From Candolleomyces eurysporus (Eukaryota > Basidiomycota > Agaricomycetes > Agaricales > Psathyrellaceae), in contig JANBPK010000723.1 of NCBI GenBank assembly GCA_027579435.1, positions 1 to 55,275 on the forward strand: a DNA stretch of 55,275 nt. Direction: 5' to 3'. Below the pieces are notes generated by a model. The model was not told the origin of the DNA, ran no database searches, and was given only the letters and a program-made list of their open reading frames with translations. Positions 45,731-55,275 of this stretch are shown here, in pieces (within the stretch, counting starts at the first letter, position 1; every line of letters starts with the position of its first letter). A program made the position numbers and the translations under genes.

Positions 45731-48700
45731 ATGGAAGGACTACCCCCACCGACCGAAGAGTATGACGACGATCTGGTGCCGCTCTGTCTGCCGGGAAGGC
45801 ATCCGCGTATGCCGGCGATGTACAAGGCCAGCGACCATCCTTTGCACCCGACAAACAACCCCGGAAACTCGTACGTGTTCTACACAAGACCGACGGAGGC
45901 GAGGATGCAGGAGCTCCTGCAGGCAGGAGAGACCATAGCGGTGGAGGCCGAGGTCGAGATCGACCCAGAAGCTGCTGGTGAGTCTGTCCATCGACGCCGT
46001 ACACCAGCACGCATCATATAGATATGCATCGTCCAATAGGGTTCTTGAAAATCACATCGGGCGACTATGTATGGACACGCAACGAAGCAGGCAGCCGACA
46101 CCCCACAGACGACGTCGCAGTGACATGGAAGTTCGGAAGGTAAGCACGAAAATCGTCACGGTTGTCTTCGATGGCAACATACCGTTGACCTTCGCATATA
46201 GAGAGAGAAGAAGCATGGAGAAGATGGACGCCCTGGACGCCGCTAGAGACAAATTCATGGGGCCCGAAAACAAAATCACGGAAGATTCAGTGCGGTTCGA
46301 AAGACTGAACCCTAAACCTAAGCCCGTAAAGCCAGACACGAGATGCTGGTCGCTCGGTACCTCCCTGGAGCCCAACACGAACATTGAAGCGCCATGCGCG
46401 AACGGAAAGGTCAAGGCGGGCGTTACAGAGTACAACGACATTTGTCATGACCTCGTTGTGGTGAGCCCGTTCGTATTATGCGAAAGTAAGGTAAAATCGC
46501 TGAATGAAGGCAATAGGCGTCTACCAGCTTGGCCATGGAAGACATGGAGTGCGCTCCAGACGGTATCAAAGAAGTCATCAAGTCTGAGTTCGACAGGCAC
46601 AGGATGGCGCCGTTAGGGTGGAGAGGGAACTTCGCATATCATGCCGTCCAATGCAACTTGGCTTATGCTGGTACGTCGCCAGGGCGTTGACATTGGATTC
46701 ATGACACATGCTGACAGACTTGCTTTAGGCAAATCGATGGAAGATCAGATGGGCAGGTACGCTGGGGTTCACCGGGATGTGCGGGACTGCCCTGGCCACT
46801 ACTCGACCATGATAACCCGTTCCAAACTACCCCGGAACTATCGACCACCCAGGATTTTCCTAACCGGGATTGGAGTATACTCTGATCTGGAGGATTTCGA
46901 CGGATTCACGTTTCAAGGCCAACGAGATCACGTCGGATCACCACCGTACCCTTTACCTGGGACTCTGCCACACCCGAAAGCGTACAGATTCGCCCTTATC
47001 CACTACACCCCACGCCGGATGGCGTCTGCGGACACCAGGCAGCGGATAGGTGCCCTACCGACAACACAGGCGTTCCTAGCCCCAGAGATGAGGTCTTCCC
47101 AGTAAGCATGGGTGTCCTTGTACAGATACAATTAAACTGACAGCTTCTGTATGGGCACAGGGCAGACAAGGACTTGGTCCGAGGAATGCAGGAAGACTCG
47201 TTCGCAAACTTCCTCAGGGACGGTTTGTGGATCATGGAAGACGAAGGATTCATACCGTATGTCGGCAGAGTATCTTATCAAGTTCTACGGTTCCTCCTCT
47301 TGCAAACGAACGAGAGATTCGAGTTTGACCTCGATCCGGTGAAGCTCGCGAAGTTGATCACCTACTCGACTTCGGATGGCTTGAGAAAGTCCGTTGAGCC
47401 CTGGGAGATGGCGCCGACTCTGCGTGGGAGCCGAGACCCTGAAAGGGAGGCAGAGAGGGAGGAGAGCGAGAAGCGCTTTAAGGAGCTAGTGTTCAAACAC
47501 GGTAGCATGATACCGTACAGCTTCATGAAGAATGAATGGATAAGGGAAGAGGTGGCCAGAAGGTATGGCAACATCAGCGGCAGCCATACGAACGACAAAG
47601 GTGGACACGTTGAAGGTGAGTCTTGCATTGGGTATGGGGCGCGTCCAGGGAACTGACGTGTGACGAGCAGGAAACGGCGTAGAAGCAGAAGAAGGCATGG
47701 TGGATGGAAGCATGGACTGCACTATGACTGATCCGAGCGGCAACGCGGAAGGTAAGCGACTTAACGCAGAGACTCCGGCATGCAGTCTGCCTTTCTTTCT
47801 TTCTTTCTTTNCTTTTTTTTTGTTTTTTTTTTTTTTTATTCCGTCCTTGCATCGCTTAACCCCAGTTTATTCTTGTACAGGATCCCAACCTTCATCTCGC
47901 AAGTCGCTGTCAACGGGCTCGACTTTGAGACGCAGCACGCGCAAGCGAAAGAGGATGGAGAAAGAAAGTGACGACGAAGACGAAGATGCAGTACGGGATC
48001 ATGAACATCCATCAGCTGGAACACCCGAGACGACGGCAGATCCGAAGAGGATGAAACTCTCGGCGACCTTCGCGTACGGAGGCTCCATGGATGACACGGG
48101 CGGGCTTGCCGGGGCCCAGGGCCTTAGGCGACGCCAGGGCATCAAGAAGGTCTCCACCGTAAGGCCAGGTACGGTGTTCCATATTGTGCCACTGGATACG
48201 TAATGACTTCAACTCAATGTAGAGGACTTGTACAAGCTAATGCGGTCGCTAACTGTAGATGCCCTGGAAGAAGAATTGCTAGACCTAAGGAACGAGATAC
48301 AGGCAGTGGAGGAATCTGAACATCAAACAGAGGCGTCTTACGATGAACTCAAGGATAGCCTTCAAAAAGCGAACAATGCGATCGAGCTAGGAGGCATAGG
48401 GCGAAATGCAGTCAAAGGCATCGGCTCGATCATCGACGATGCCCAGCGTCTATCCCTTCACATGGCCCAGGAAGCCAACAGGCTTCGATCGGCCAGACGG
48501 ACTCTTATCAAGGCGCAAGTCGGTGTCCGATGGTGGATCGAGGGTCCGGTGGCGGACGCAGCGGACAGAGCAGCCCGAAGGAAACGGACGTCAGCGGATG
48601 GACAGAACTGGGTTTCCAAGCTAACGAACACCATGGTCGACATGCTCGTGTGCAAGCAGGCAAGCAAGACTTTCAGGGCGACGGACTACGGGCTGGACTG

Positions 48701-49967
48701 GGGATGCACGGAGGCAGTGGTTGACAACATCCATACCGGGCGGATGATGTTTCGAGGCCATGAAGATACGGTGCGAGAGGCGGTGGGAATGACCCTTGCG
48801 GTAGTAGAGACTTGGGTGGAGGCCGACCGACACTGCGACAAGAAGCAGGCATGGTTCGCTGCAATCGTAGAGGACGTTATGGGGGAAGAAGCCTTGACAA
48901 TGAACGTCATATGGAACCTGTATACAAACCTCAAGACGTCTCACGTTATCATCGGAGATAAAGGATATCGCAACCCGACCAAGAAGGACATGGAGCCGTT
49001 TCGCATTGCGCTGGAGGGTCACAGCGTGAACGACGCTGACCACCGAGAGGGTCATCTGTACGAGCTATACAAACAGCTCCTGAACCAGGACATAACCCCG
49101 TCCGACGTTGTCAAAAGTCTGCCAAGCGTATCACCGAGATGGATCGCGATGCAAGAGATGATAGAACTGGCCACCATGTACGACGAGGAGGAGGTCGTTT
49201 CCTCTTCGTCGCCTTACTTCAAGAAGCTTCAATCCAACCCCCATATCTTCCATCCGATACGAGAGAGCGCGCCTGGAAGAAGGCGCTGCAGACAAGACCT
49301 ACTCGGGGGAAACCACACGATAACCAGGCCCGAAATCTTTAGCCTGATTGTATGGAGAGCATTTCCTCATGTGTTTTCGTGGCATCCGGATCGCACCATG
49401 CTTTATTCGTCGACGCAAGAGTTCCTGGTAGCTTACAAAAGGATTACGAAGACCGAGCCGCCAGCTGCCATTGTCGAAGCCGTAGGGAGGTACTGGGACA
49501 TGCTCGAAGAGAGGAGATGGTCAAGCTTCGCAGAGACGTACCCTACATTCGACCAGTGTTATCAACACTTCAAGCCAAACGGACGCCTAGAGTCGCGACT
49601 GTTCCCCAAGCTTAGCAGGACGGACACTTTCGACATGACCTGCGACTTGGCGTACGCGGGGTTCTGTCAGCCACCGTCGACTGCCGATGTCGCAAGGTAC
49701 ATTGTTATGCTGAACCAGGGCGCGATTGCGGGTCTGAGATCCTTGGGTCTGGTGGATGGTAAAAAGAGGGACGTCGAAACGAGGAGAGCACAAGTACATC
49801 GAGCAATGCTGGATTTAGGCGATTTATTGAAGGAAACCGCAGCCTACGGGGCGTACGAAACGGACGACTCCGAATGCAGCTTTGGTCTGTACGAGGAAGG
49901 GGAGATGGATCCCATGGCATTAGAACACCTACTACGTACCTTCTCGCACGCAGTAAAGTTGCTGTAA
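45731..49967 (+). CDS. Gene A (right copy): predicted 2OG-Fe(II) dioxygenase fused to a large unknown domain, about 1233 aa
   Basis: Nine exons: 45731-45977, 46040-46139, 46202-46460, 46517-46670, 46729-47101, 47161-47615, 47671-47751, 47881-48168 and 48223-49967. They sum to 1234 codons with consistent phases, and the frame is open with no N in any exon. The candidate active site is H268-R-D270, H321 in QRDHVGSPP and R340 in AYRFALIHYTP. All four align with the left copy, although flanking residues differ. An acidic and basic linker (STRKRKRMEKE, about 560-590) leads to a C-terminal region. That region contains IELGGIG..AVKGIGSIIDDAQRL, GDKGYRNPTKKDM, LPSVSPRW and CYQHFKPNGRLESRLFPKLSRTD. 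Intron 7 carries a CTTT microsatellite and T-run with an N (about 47793-47838). The substrate is unknown; DNA-base oxidation is only a hypothesis. Confidence 0.7.
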
Positions 49968-50282
49968 CAATGCAGATATTTTCTTGACTTACTATTGTGA
50001 CACCGGGCAATGCAAGGTCGCAGTCGGAAGAGACACGGGCATTCTATGCATATTCATTGAGGATCAACACGAGCGAGACATGAGCAATTATCTAGGGTTC
50101 AGCATATCGTAACGTTGACAAGATCGGAAAGTGGGTATGACGCTGATCTGTTGGAGAGCAGCGTGTAGTTGCCCTGTTGAAGAACAATGAAGCTGATCTG
50201 TTGAAAAAAAGCAGGTGGACGTTGCGAAGAGGAAGGGTTTCGAGCCAGAAAGTGGCGGGGAGGGCAACGGAACATTATACAA

Positions 50283-52326
50283 CTAGTCGGCGATGACAAC
50301 AATCCATTGGACATAAAAGGTGAGCTTCCAGCTAGACATAAACTTGGAGGTTGCCGCGCTATATCCTATCACTGCACCGGTACCTTCAGGAATTTCCCCG
50401 TCGTCAGACTTGTACCTGGCCATACCAGCAAGGCTTTCGGCAACATTCTGAGGATCAAAGCATCCATGACGACCGTCGTAGACGGGTACTACATGCATGC
50501 ACATTAGCCACCTACTAACAAATCAGTGAAGCCATATGCACTATCGTCGGCAAAATCGATCGAGGTCTGGGGTCGGCCGGCATGTCTCTTAGTCGGACTG
50601 GCATAGGATTTGATGTCCATCTTGCCAACCTTGATTTCTGTTTCCACCGGCTTCTCGGTGATATCTACAACAATGTCAGTTCAACACAACATAAGATCTG
50701 AACACAAGGAAGGCAAGGACACACTGTTGGGACGATTTTTGGTCTGGAAGGTGATCAACCTGCGCTGGATAGGGGCTGTGATTGCTTCACCTTGCCATAA
50801 AGTGGCAAAGGTACAGGATTGACGCTCGTACTCAAGACGGTGGTTTAACATGACAACCCCCTTTGCGAAGGGTCCCTTCCCATCAATACCGACGTTCCTC
50901 CCTTGAACGACGAACGACTCCATTATGGCACCGACCATCACGAAGACAACAGGAAGACAGTTGTCCTTGTTGCACGCAATGTACGCCGAACCAGCACCTT
51001 GAAAGGAAAACACCTCTTTGAAGATGAGATCAGTGACGTCGACGGTGGATGGGTTGATGATTTGGCCTTGACTAGGGCAACGCAGGAGCGAAGCCAAGTA
51101 CTCCTTGTTGATTCCAAAACACTCCCAGGAAGAGATGGAGAGGCCAGGGACGAGCGAGGTAAGTGAACCATCTGTGAAGTCCAGGCCCTGGGTCTCGTGG
51201 ATGGAAACAAGTTGAAGCATACTGTTGATTGGCACGTTCAGCATCGACGATGCTGAATCATAACTAAAAAGCCACCTACTTTGCTTTGGGGAGATTCTTA
51301 TAATGGCCATGCTTGACCATGTAGGGGTCAAGAATGCTCTGTCTTGCCAGCAGAGGGTCGTCCGAGGAGTGAGCCCTGCAAATTTGACAACGGTGGACAC
51401 AAAACCAATCAACAATGGAGCAGCAGTTCGAGTGAAAGACACATACTTAACAAACAGGTGAGTCTTGTGGCCCTCGACCCACGAACCGGCCCAGCTGGCC
51501 TTGTTCTCGAGAGTGAAGTCAGCAGAAGGAAGTAGCCCTATAGGAGCGGCCTTGGCGGCGGGGGCAGCGGACCCGAAAACCGTGTCGTCACCGACCAAAT
51601 TAACGCCCAGCTTACCGCCGAGCTGCGTCTTCAGATTTCCGGCTTTCTTCTTGCCCGTGACCTTGCTGGCCTTTGGCGTTTCCTGATCTTCGTCTTCTAT
51701 GTCGCCGTCACCAGCGCTGTCGGCACTTCCGGTAACACTAAGGTCGGCAACAGAGCTGCTGTCTTCATCATCCTACAGAGATAAGAATGAGCACAAGGGA
51801 TACGCGCATAAACGATAAAAAACGTACGGAATCGACGATGGTAGTAGAGGCGGCAGGTGCTTGCGTTAGGACCCCAGGTGAGACGGGCGTAAGAGCGTTC
51901 CTGCTCTTCTTCTTGGTCGGTCTGTGAGCAGGAGGCGATATTAGCTGACAGGTATCCAACCGCGTCAAAATCAAAGGCGCGTACGAAGGGGTCGGGTTGG
52001 CATCTTCTCTAACACGCCTCTTCAAGTTGCTAGCCATCGAAGATGCAGGGGTGGGGGTTAGAGGAGTACCACCGGTGCTGCAATCCGTTCAGCGGTAAGC
52101 TCGATGTAAGAGACGCTGAAAATGCACAAGGTATGAGGGTTGTCGACGATTTCGTAGTCGTCTGGCACATACTCCGGACTCGCTTGGTGGGGGACACTGC
52201 TTGCTTTAGAGCTCGCACTGAATGGGTTCGCAATGGACGAGCATCAGACACAGGAAGGTGACTGAAAAAAAAAAAAANNANAAGCGATACACACGAAGCT
52301 TGCGCAGCACGTTTGGTACGGGCCAT
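50283..52326 (-). CDS. Gene C (right copy): uncharacterised nuclear-type cargo protein
   Basis: Minus-strand counterpart of 7653-9713. It starts MARTKRAAQAS at 52326, with the same first splice phase as the left copy, and ends IQWIVV-like (QWIVVIAD) at 50283. Conserved blocks read in order: SPEYVPDDYE, LKRRVRED, TKKKSRNAL, acidic DDEDSSS, LKTQLGGKLG, WAGSWVEGHKTHLFVK, ILDPYMVKHGHYKNLP, GLDFTDGSLTSLVPGLSI, VVFVMVGAIMESF, VPVYDGRHG, DDGEIPEG and AATSKF. The intron before exon 2 contains a long T-run with three Ns (about 52266-52282). Several introns lie between the blocks; I did not fix every boundary. No enzymatic motif is recognised. TATAAAA at 52437-52443 on the minus strand is about 111 bp upstream of the start. 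Confidence 0.7.
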
Positions 52327-52936
52327 AGACGAAGGTTTAAAGCTTCAGAATAGAGTATGGTAATGAAAGAGAAAGGTAGAGGGGAAGCAGACTCGTTAAA
52401 AGGATGGGGAGAAGACACAGCAAAAACCTTGAAGGCTTTTATATGCAATCAACAGTTTTCTTTTTATTTTTGTTTTTTTTTATTAATACCTGGTTTTCCC
52501 CCAGCTTGTTGGATGTTACGGACAAAGAGATCCAAAGCCAGATCTGAAAATCTGAAAGGTGGAGTGGAGTCGACGGGAAAGGTACCCGACAGCATACAAA
52601 GAAAGCCCTGAGGGGAATCGAAAGATGGGAGCGGTACGCGGCTGATCAAAGTAGAGGTAGCTTGGCGATAAAGGGTGCCGGCAACCTGAAGAAGCGAGCG
52701 TGCTGCTACGCGCAGCAAGATGCACACTTAAGTGTCAGATAGCCGACAGAACGCTTGGGAGAGACCCCAGATGGACTCATAACATGATACACAAACAAAC
52801 AACATACGGACCACTTGAACGAACCGGAATTCGGTCGATGGAGGTGATAAAAACACATCAAACCGATGAATTCAATCTAGGAATTCAAGGAGCAACAGAG
52901 GGCGAGCCGCTAGGACGGCGAACAAGGAGACACGAA
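52327..52936. promoter_or_regulatory. Divergent promoter region of genes C and B (right)
   Basis: 610 bp between divergent starts. TATAAAA on the minus strand (52437-52443) serves C and mirrors the left copy in position. No clear B promoter element was seen. Confidence 0.5.
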
Positions 52937-54250
52937 ATGGAAAGCGATATAAGTACCTCGGCCGGCAGTCGAGAAAGCCGCACTACAAGAACAAGTCGCG
53001 TCATGGACGACTTTTACGATCGAATCAAAGCGGGTAAGGCCAAGAAAATAAAAAACGAAGACAGTAAAAGCGATAGCTGACAATATGCACGTCTCGTGAC
53101 AGCCAAACAGCTGGGGGTGCTAGTCGAAAGCNAGAAGACCTGAAGGCGGGTCAACGGTCAGCGACCNTGAACCTCGCGACGGNGCAGGCNAAGTCGTCCA
53201 TGGCGTGGAGGCCGAAATGAACTGTTAACAGACCAAGCAGATCGACGAGTATGCTGCACACTCGTTCACGCAGCCAAGGGCGTGGCGACTGTGCTCGAGC
53301 AGTGGGACCGATGGGACCCTGGAAGAGGCAACGTTCCGCTTCCAAGGTGTGTTGTGTGGAAAGGACCTTCCCCCGGTGGCCTTGACTGGGTAAGCCAGTT
53401 GAAAACGTGCTGTATACGGAACAGATTGACTCACGAACGACGGCTGCATAGAAACAGGATGTCAAGGCTGCGATCGCGCAAGTATATCCGACAGAACGTG
53501 AAGCTCACCGGCCTCGGCAACCGCGACATGATACAATGTATAAAGCAGGTCGAAGCAGTGTACTTGAAGATGTTGAACCAATTTCAAGAAGGCACCCTCG
53601 AGCCCTGGCAGCCAGCAGTATTTGAAGGAACGGCAGCTATCGAAGCCAGCACGAGATACTTCACCGACGCCAGACACGCAGCATCAGGTGACATCGTCGA
53701 CTTCGCCCCGTACGTCGACCGAAACGGGCACTTGAAAGAGATAATGGAGAACGAATATGTCCACACGACGGACAACAGGGTGGATTACATGGAGATGATT
53801 AATTCTCCTGAAGGCGGTCACTGGTGAGTCTGATCAGTCCGACGGAGCAAAGGGAACGGGCTGACGCTCAGTGCAAGCTATCAAGCACTGGATCCGGTGG
53901 TTTTCAAGCACGGCGACCTGGTCGAAGCAACTGTATCGTTCGCCGTCATGCACACCAAGCACAAGACGGCCAAAATGCATGTTCTTCTTCGAGCACTTGT
54001 CCTCCTCGACCACACGGAACGGGATGTGAGTGCCCATCGTTCTAGACTCAAAGCAGTGCTGACATGCAAGATGCAGGCAGCTGCTATTCTCCGAATGAGG
54101 CAGAGATACCAATCCATCGATTTTGGCGTCGTGCCAAGCATTCGGCCAACACTGAAGAGAAAACCAAAATACTACGATCTCGATACCGACGCAGAGGAGA
54201 CCAGCCGCAGCATGAACAGGATGAGAATCGATGGACCAGAAACGGATTGA
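52937..54250 (+). CDS. Gene B (right copy): uncharacterised Helitron cargo protein
   Basis: Exons are inferred at 52937-53033, 53103-about 53193, 53232-53389, 53452-53823, 53878-54025 and 54078-54250. Splice phases equal those of the left copy, and the fourth exon has the same length (372 nt). Exon 2 is corrupted by four Ns (about 53132-53190), so its frame and end cannot be verified; LNLAT-like residues there match LYLAT of the left copy. Conserved blocks are FTQPRAWRLC, TLEEATFRFQGVLCGKDLPPV, RLRSRKYIRQNVKLTGLGN, GDIVDFAPYVD, YVHTTDNRVDYME, DPVVFKHGDLVEATVSFA and AAAILRMRQRYQSIDFG. The N-terminus is longer than in the left copy (MESDISTSAG...VMDDFYDR). Function unknown. Confidence 0.7.
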
Positions 54251-54765
54251 TATGACGCGACAGAGTGCAGCAGGTTGGATAGTAGGGCTGCTGGAATGAT
54301 GGACATAATTACTACTTAGAGTATAGCAACACACACTTGAATCGGTAATAATAATACGACGTAAACTAAATTCAGCGTCAAGAGCGTGATCCACAAATAG
54401 GACAGCAGGCGGACATCGCACGAGAACTTATGAACCAGGCCAAGCAGCCCACTGACAAGCGACGAAGTTAAACACATTGGACAGGAACAAGATACCCAGA
54501 CAAAGGTGGGCCGGCAAAGTGGACCAGATTCAACAGGTTGCAGGGCCGACCAGAGGGTCCAATGTAACTGGTCTAACTAAAAACATCTGAATGCGGGCAG
54601 GGTCAGGAAGCACATCTTGGTGTTGCGAGGGCTAAGACGTCTTCAGACTATCGTAATTCAGCAAAGGAAAAAATAATTAGGGTAGAAGTACAGGATACCG
54701 TAAGTACCTGACTGTTCTGAACCACACATCCAATAGTATCCGAGGGGCGGCACTGAAGTGTAAAA
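54251..54765. other. Gene-free interval downstream of gene B
   Basis: About 515 bp. The Helitron 5' terminus expected here by analogy with 5781-5817 was searched for by eye and not found. No other feature seen. Confidence 0.4.
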
Positions 54766-55050
54766 GCTAGCAGGGTCAAGGTCAATTCATTAATATTGGA
54801 GAAGCTCACATCCTGAATGCAACTAAAACACCGGTTATTACGGAAAGATGGACAGGACCAGAAGGCTGGACGGGGTCAGTAGGCTGAGAAGCTAATAACA
54901 CCTTAAGGGCTGGCAGGGTCAGTTCACTAATATCAGAGAGAAGCACCTCTTCCAAATACAACAAAAACGCCGGTTAGTACGGAGAGATGGATGGAACCAG
55001 AAAGCTGGGCAGGGTTTGGGAGGTCAGGAATCTCATGGTTGCTTGGAACT
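54766..55050. repeat. Two diverged tandem units of about 143 bp
   Basis: GCTAGCAGGGTCA at 54766 and GCTGGCAGGGTCAG at 54909 open two similar stretches. Both contain AATTCA/TTCACTAATAT, CACCGG/GCCGGTTA.TACGGA.AGATGG and GACCAGAA/AACCAGAAAGCTGG. They lie at the 5' side of the right element, as the tandem repeats at 4766-5614 do in the left one, though the sequences are not evidently related. Confidence 0.55.
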
Positions 55051-55131
55051 CGCTAGAAGATCTGGACGCCACAGGACGAACCTAACTCAGAACAGCAAGC
55101 AAAGAAGATCCAGCTTAAGATTGAAAAGTTA

Positions 55132-55275
55132 GATTGGGAAGTAGGACGTAATACAAGGAAGGGGAAGTAAGATTGGGGAGTAACATCAGGACGTAATACA
55201 AGGAAGGGGAACTAAGATTGGGGAACTAAGATTGGGGAGTAACATCAGGACGTAATACAAGGAAGGGGAAGTAAG
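55132..55275. repeat. Tandem repeat of about 45 bp running off the window
   Basis: Units open with GATTGGG at 55132, 55171, 55216 (truncated, 14 bp) and 55230. The full unit contains AGTAACATCAGGACGTAATA and CAAGGAAGGGGAA. The array continues past the window edge. Confidence 0.85.

Larger units (their letters stand above)
36601..55275 (-). mobile_element. Giant Helitron2-like element (right copy), 5' end beyond the window
   Basis: The element runs on the minus strand, its 3' end pointing left. TACGAGTCTTTAC at 36655-36667 is identical to the left ATIR. It is preceded (in plus coordinates) by the hairpin block GTGGGCCGCTG...GGCACGGC at 36630-36652. The minus strand then ends ...CTGCTAACTT at about 36601, like the left end ...CAGCTGACGCT. 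The exact end is an estimate within about 30 bp. Rep-helicase, A, C and B follow in the same relative order and orientation as in the left copy. No 5' terminus was found after gene B, so the element is longer than 18.6 kb. Confidence 0.75.

Noticed and set aside
53100..53200. Frameshift in right gene B exon 2 as a disabling mutation
   Set aside because: The exon holds four Ns within about 60 bases, so the frame there cannot be judged.
1..55275. The window as one recent large palindromic duplication
   Set aside because: The arms differ too much at DNA level, the left arm has an extra 5.5-kb extension, and the left arm interrupts RAD4 while the right does not. Two separate Helitron insertions explain it better.

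Overview
The window is nuclear DNA of a filamentous fungus, most likely an Agaricomycete (Basidiomycota). The evidence is many 45-70 bp GT-AG introns, a complete Rad4/XPC DNA-repair gene of basidiomycete type, HSL-type esterases, and very large transposons of a style common in mushrooms. No species can be named from the sequence.

The dominant content is two giant Helitron elements of the Helitron2/Helentron kind, lying tail to tail with about 13 kb of host DNA between them. The left element (278-23422, + orientation, about 23.1 kb) sits inside the first coding exon of RAD4. Removing exactly 278-23422 restores an open frame and yields a 1107-codon Rad4 with every intron phase consistent. The element has 13-nt asymmetric terminal inverted repeats (278-290 and 23330-23342), the second lying upstream of the true 3' end. 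The right element (about 36601 to beyond the window end, - orientation) has the same subterminal repeat and is cut by the right edge.

Each element encodes a large protein with a zinc ribbon, a Rep HUH/Y2 nickase, a Pif1-type helicase and a C-terminal USP-like cysteine peptidase. Towards its 5' end each carries the same three intron-rich cargo genes in the same order and orientation. Gene A encodes about 1240 aa: an N-terminal predicted 2-oxoglutarate/Fe(II) dioxygenase joined by a basic linker to a long unknown C-terminal domain. Gene C encodes about 500 aa of unknown function, starts MARTKR and is basic-acidic at the N-terminus. Gene B encodes about 330 aa, also unknown. A and Rep-helicase diverge, A and C converge, and B and C diverge. 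The copies are clearly diverged yet keep exon lengths, splice phases and putative catalytic residues, so the module looks maintained rather than captured by chance. The left element has an extra 5.5 kb at its 5' end with two nucleotidyltransferase-like paralogues. That extension ends at an internal second copy of the element's 5' terminus (5781-5817).

The host segment between the elements holds the rest of RAD4 (23423-26883), two tandem alpha/beta-hydrolase esterase genes (27171-28456 intact; 29759-31040 probably damaged), and about 5.5 kb of gene-poor sequence with decayed, inverted repeat remnants.

Sequence quality matters here. Nearly every frame break in the transposase ORFs is a one-base excess in a homopolymer of 8-10, and most Ns sit beside homopolymers. 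Both elements may therefore be intact. Exon coordinates were derived by eye from splice consensus and copy-to-copy comparison.
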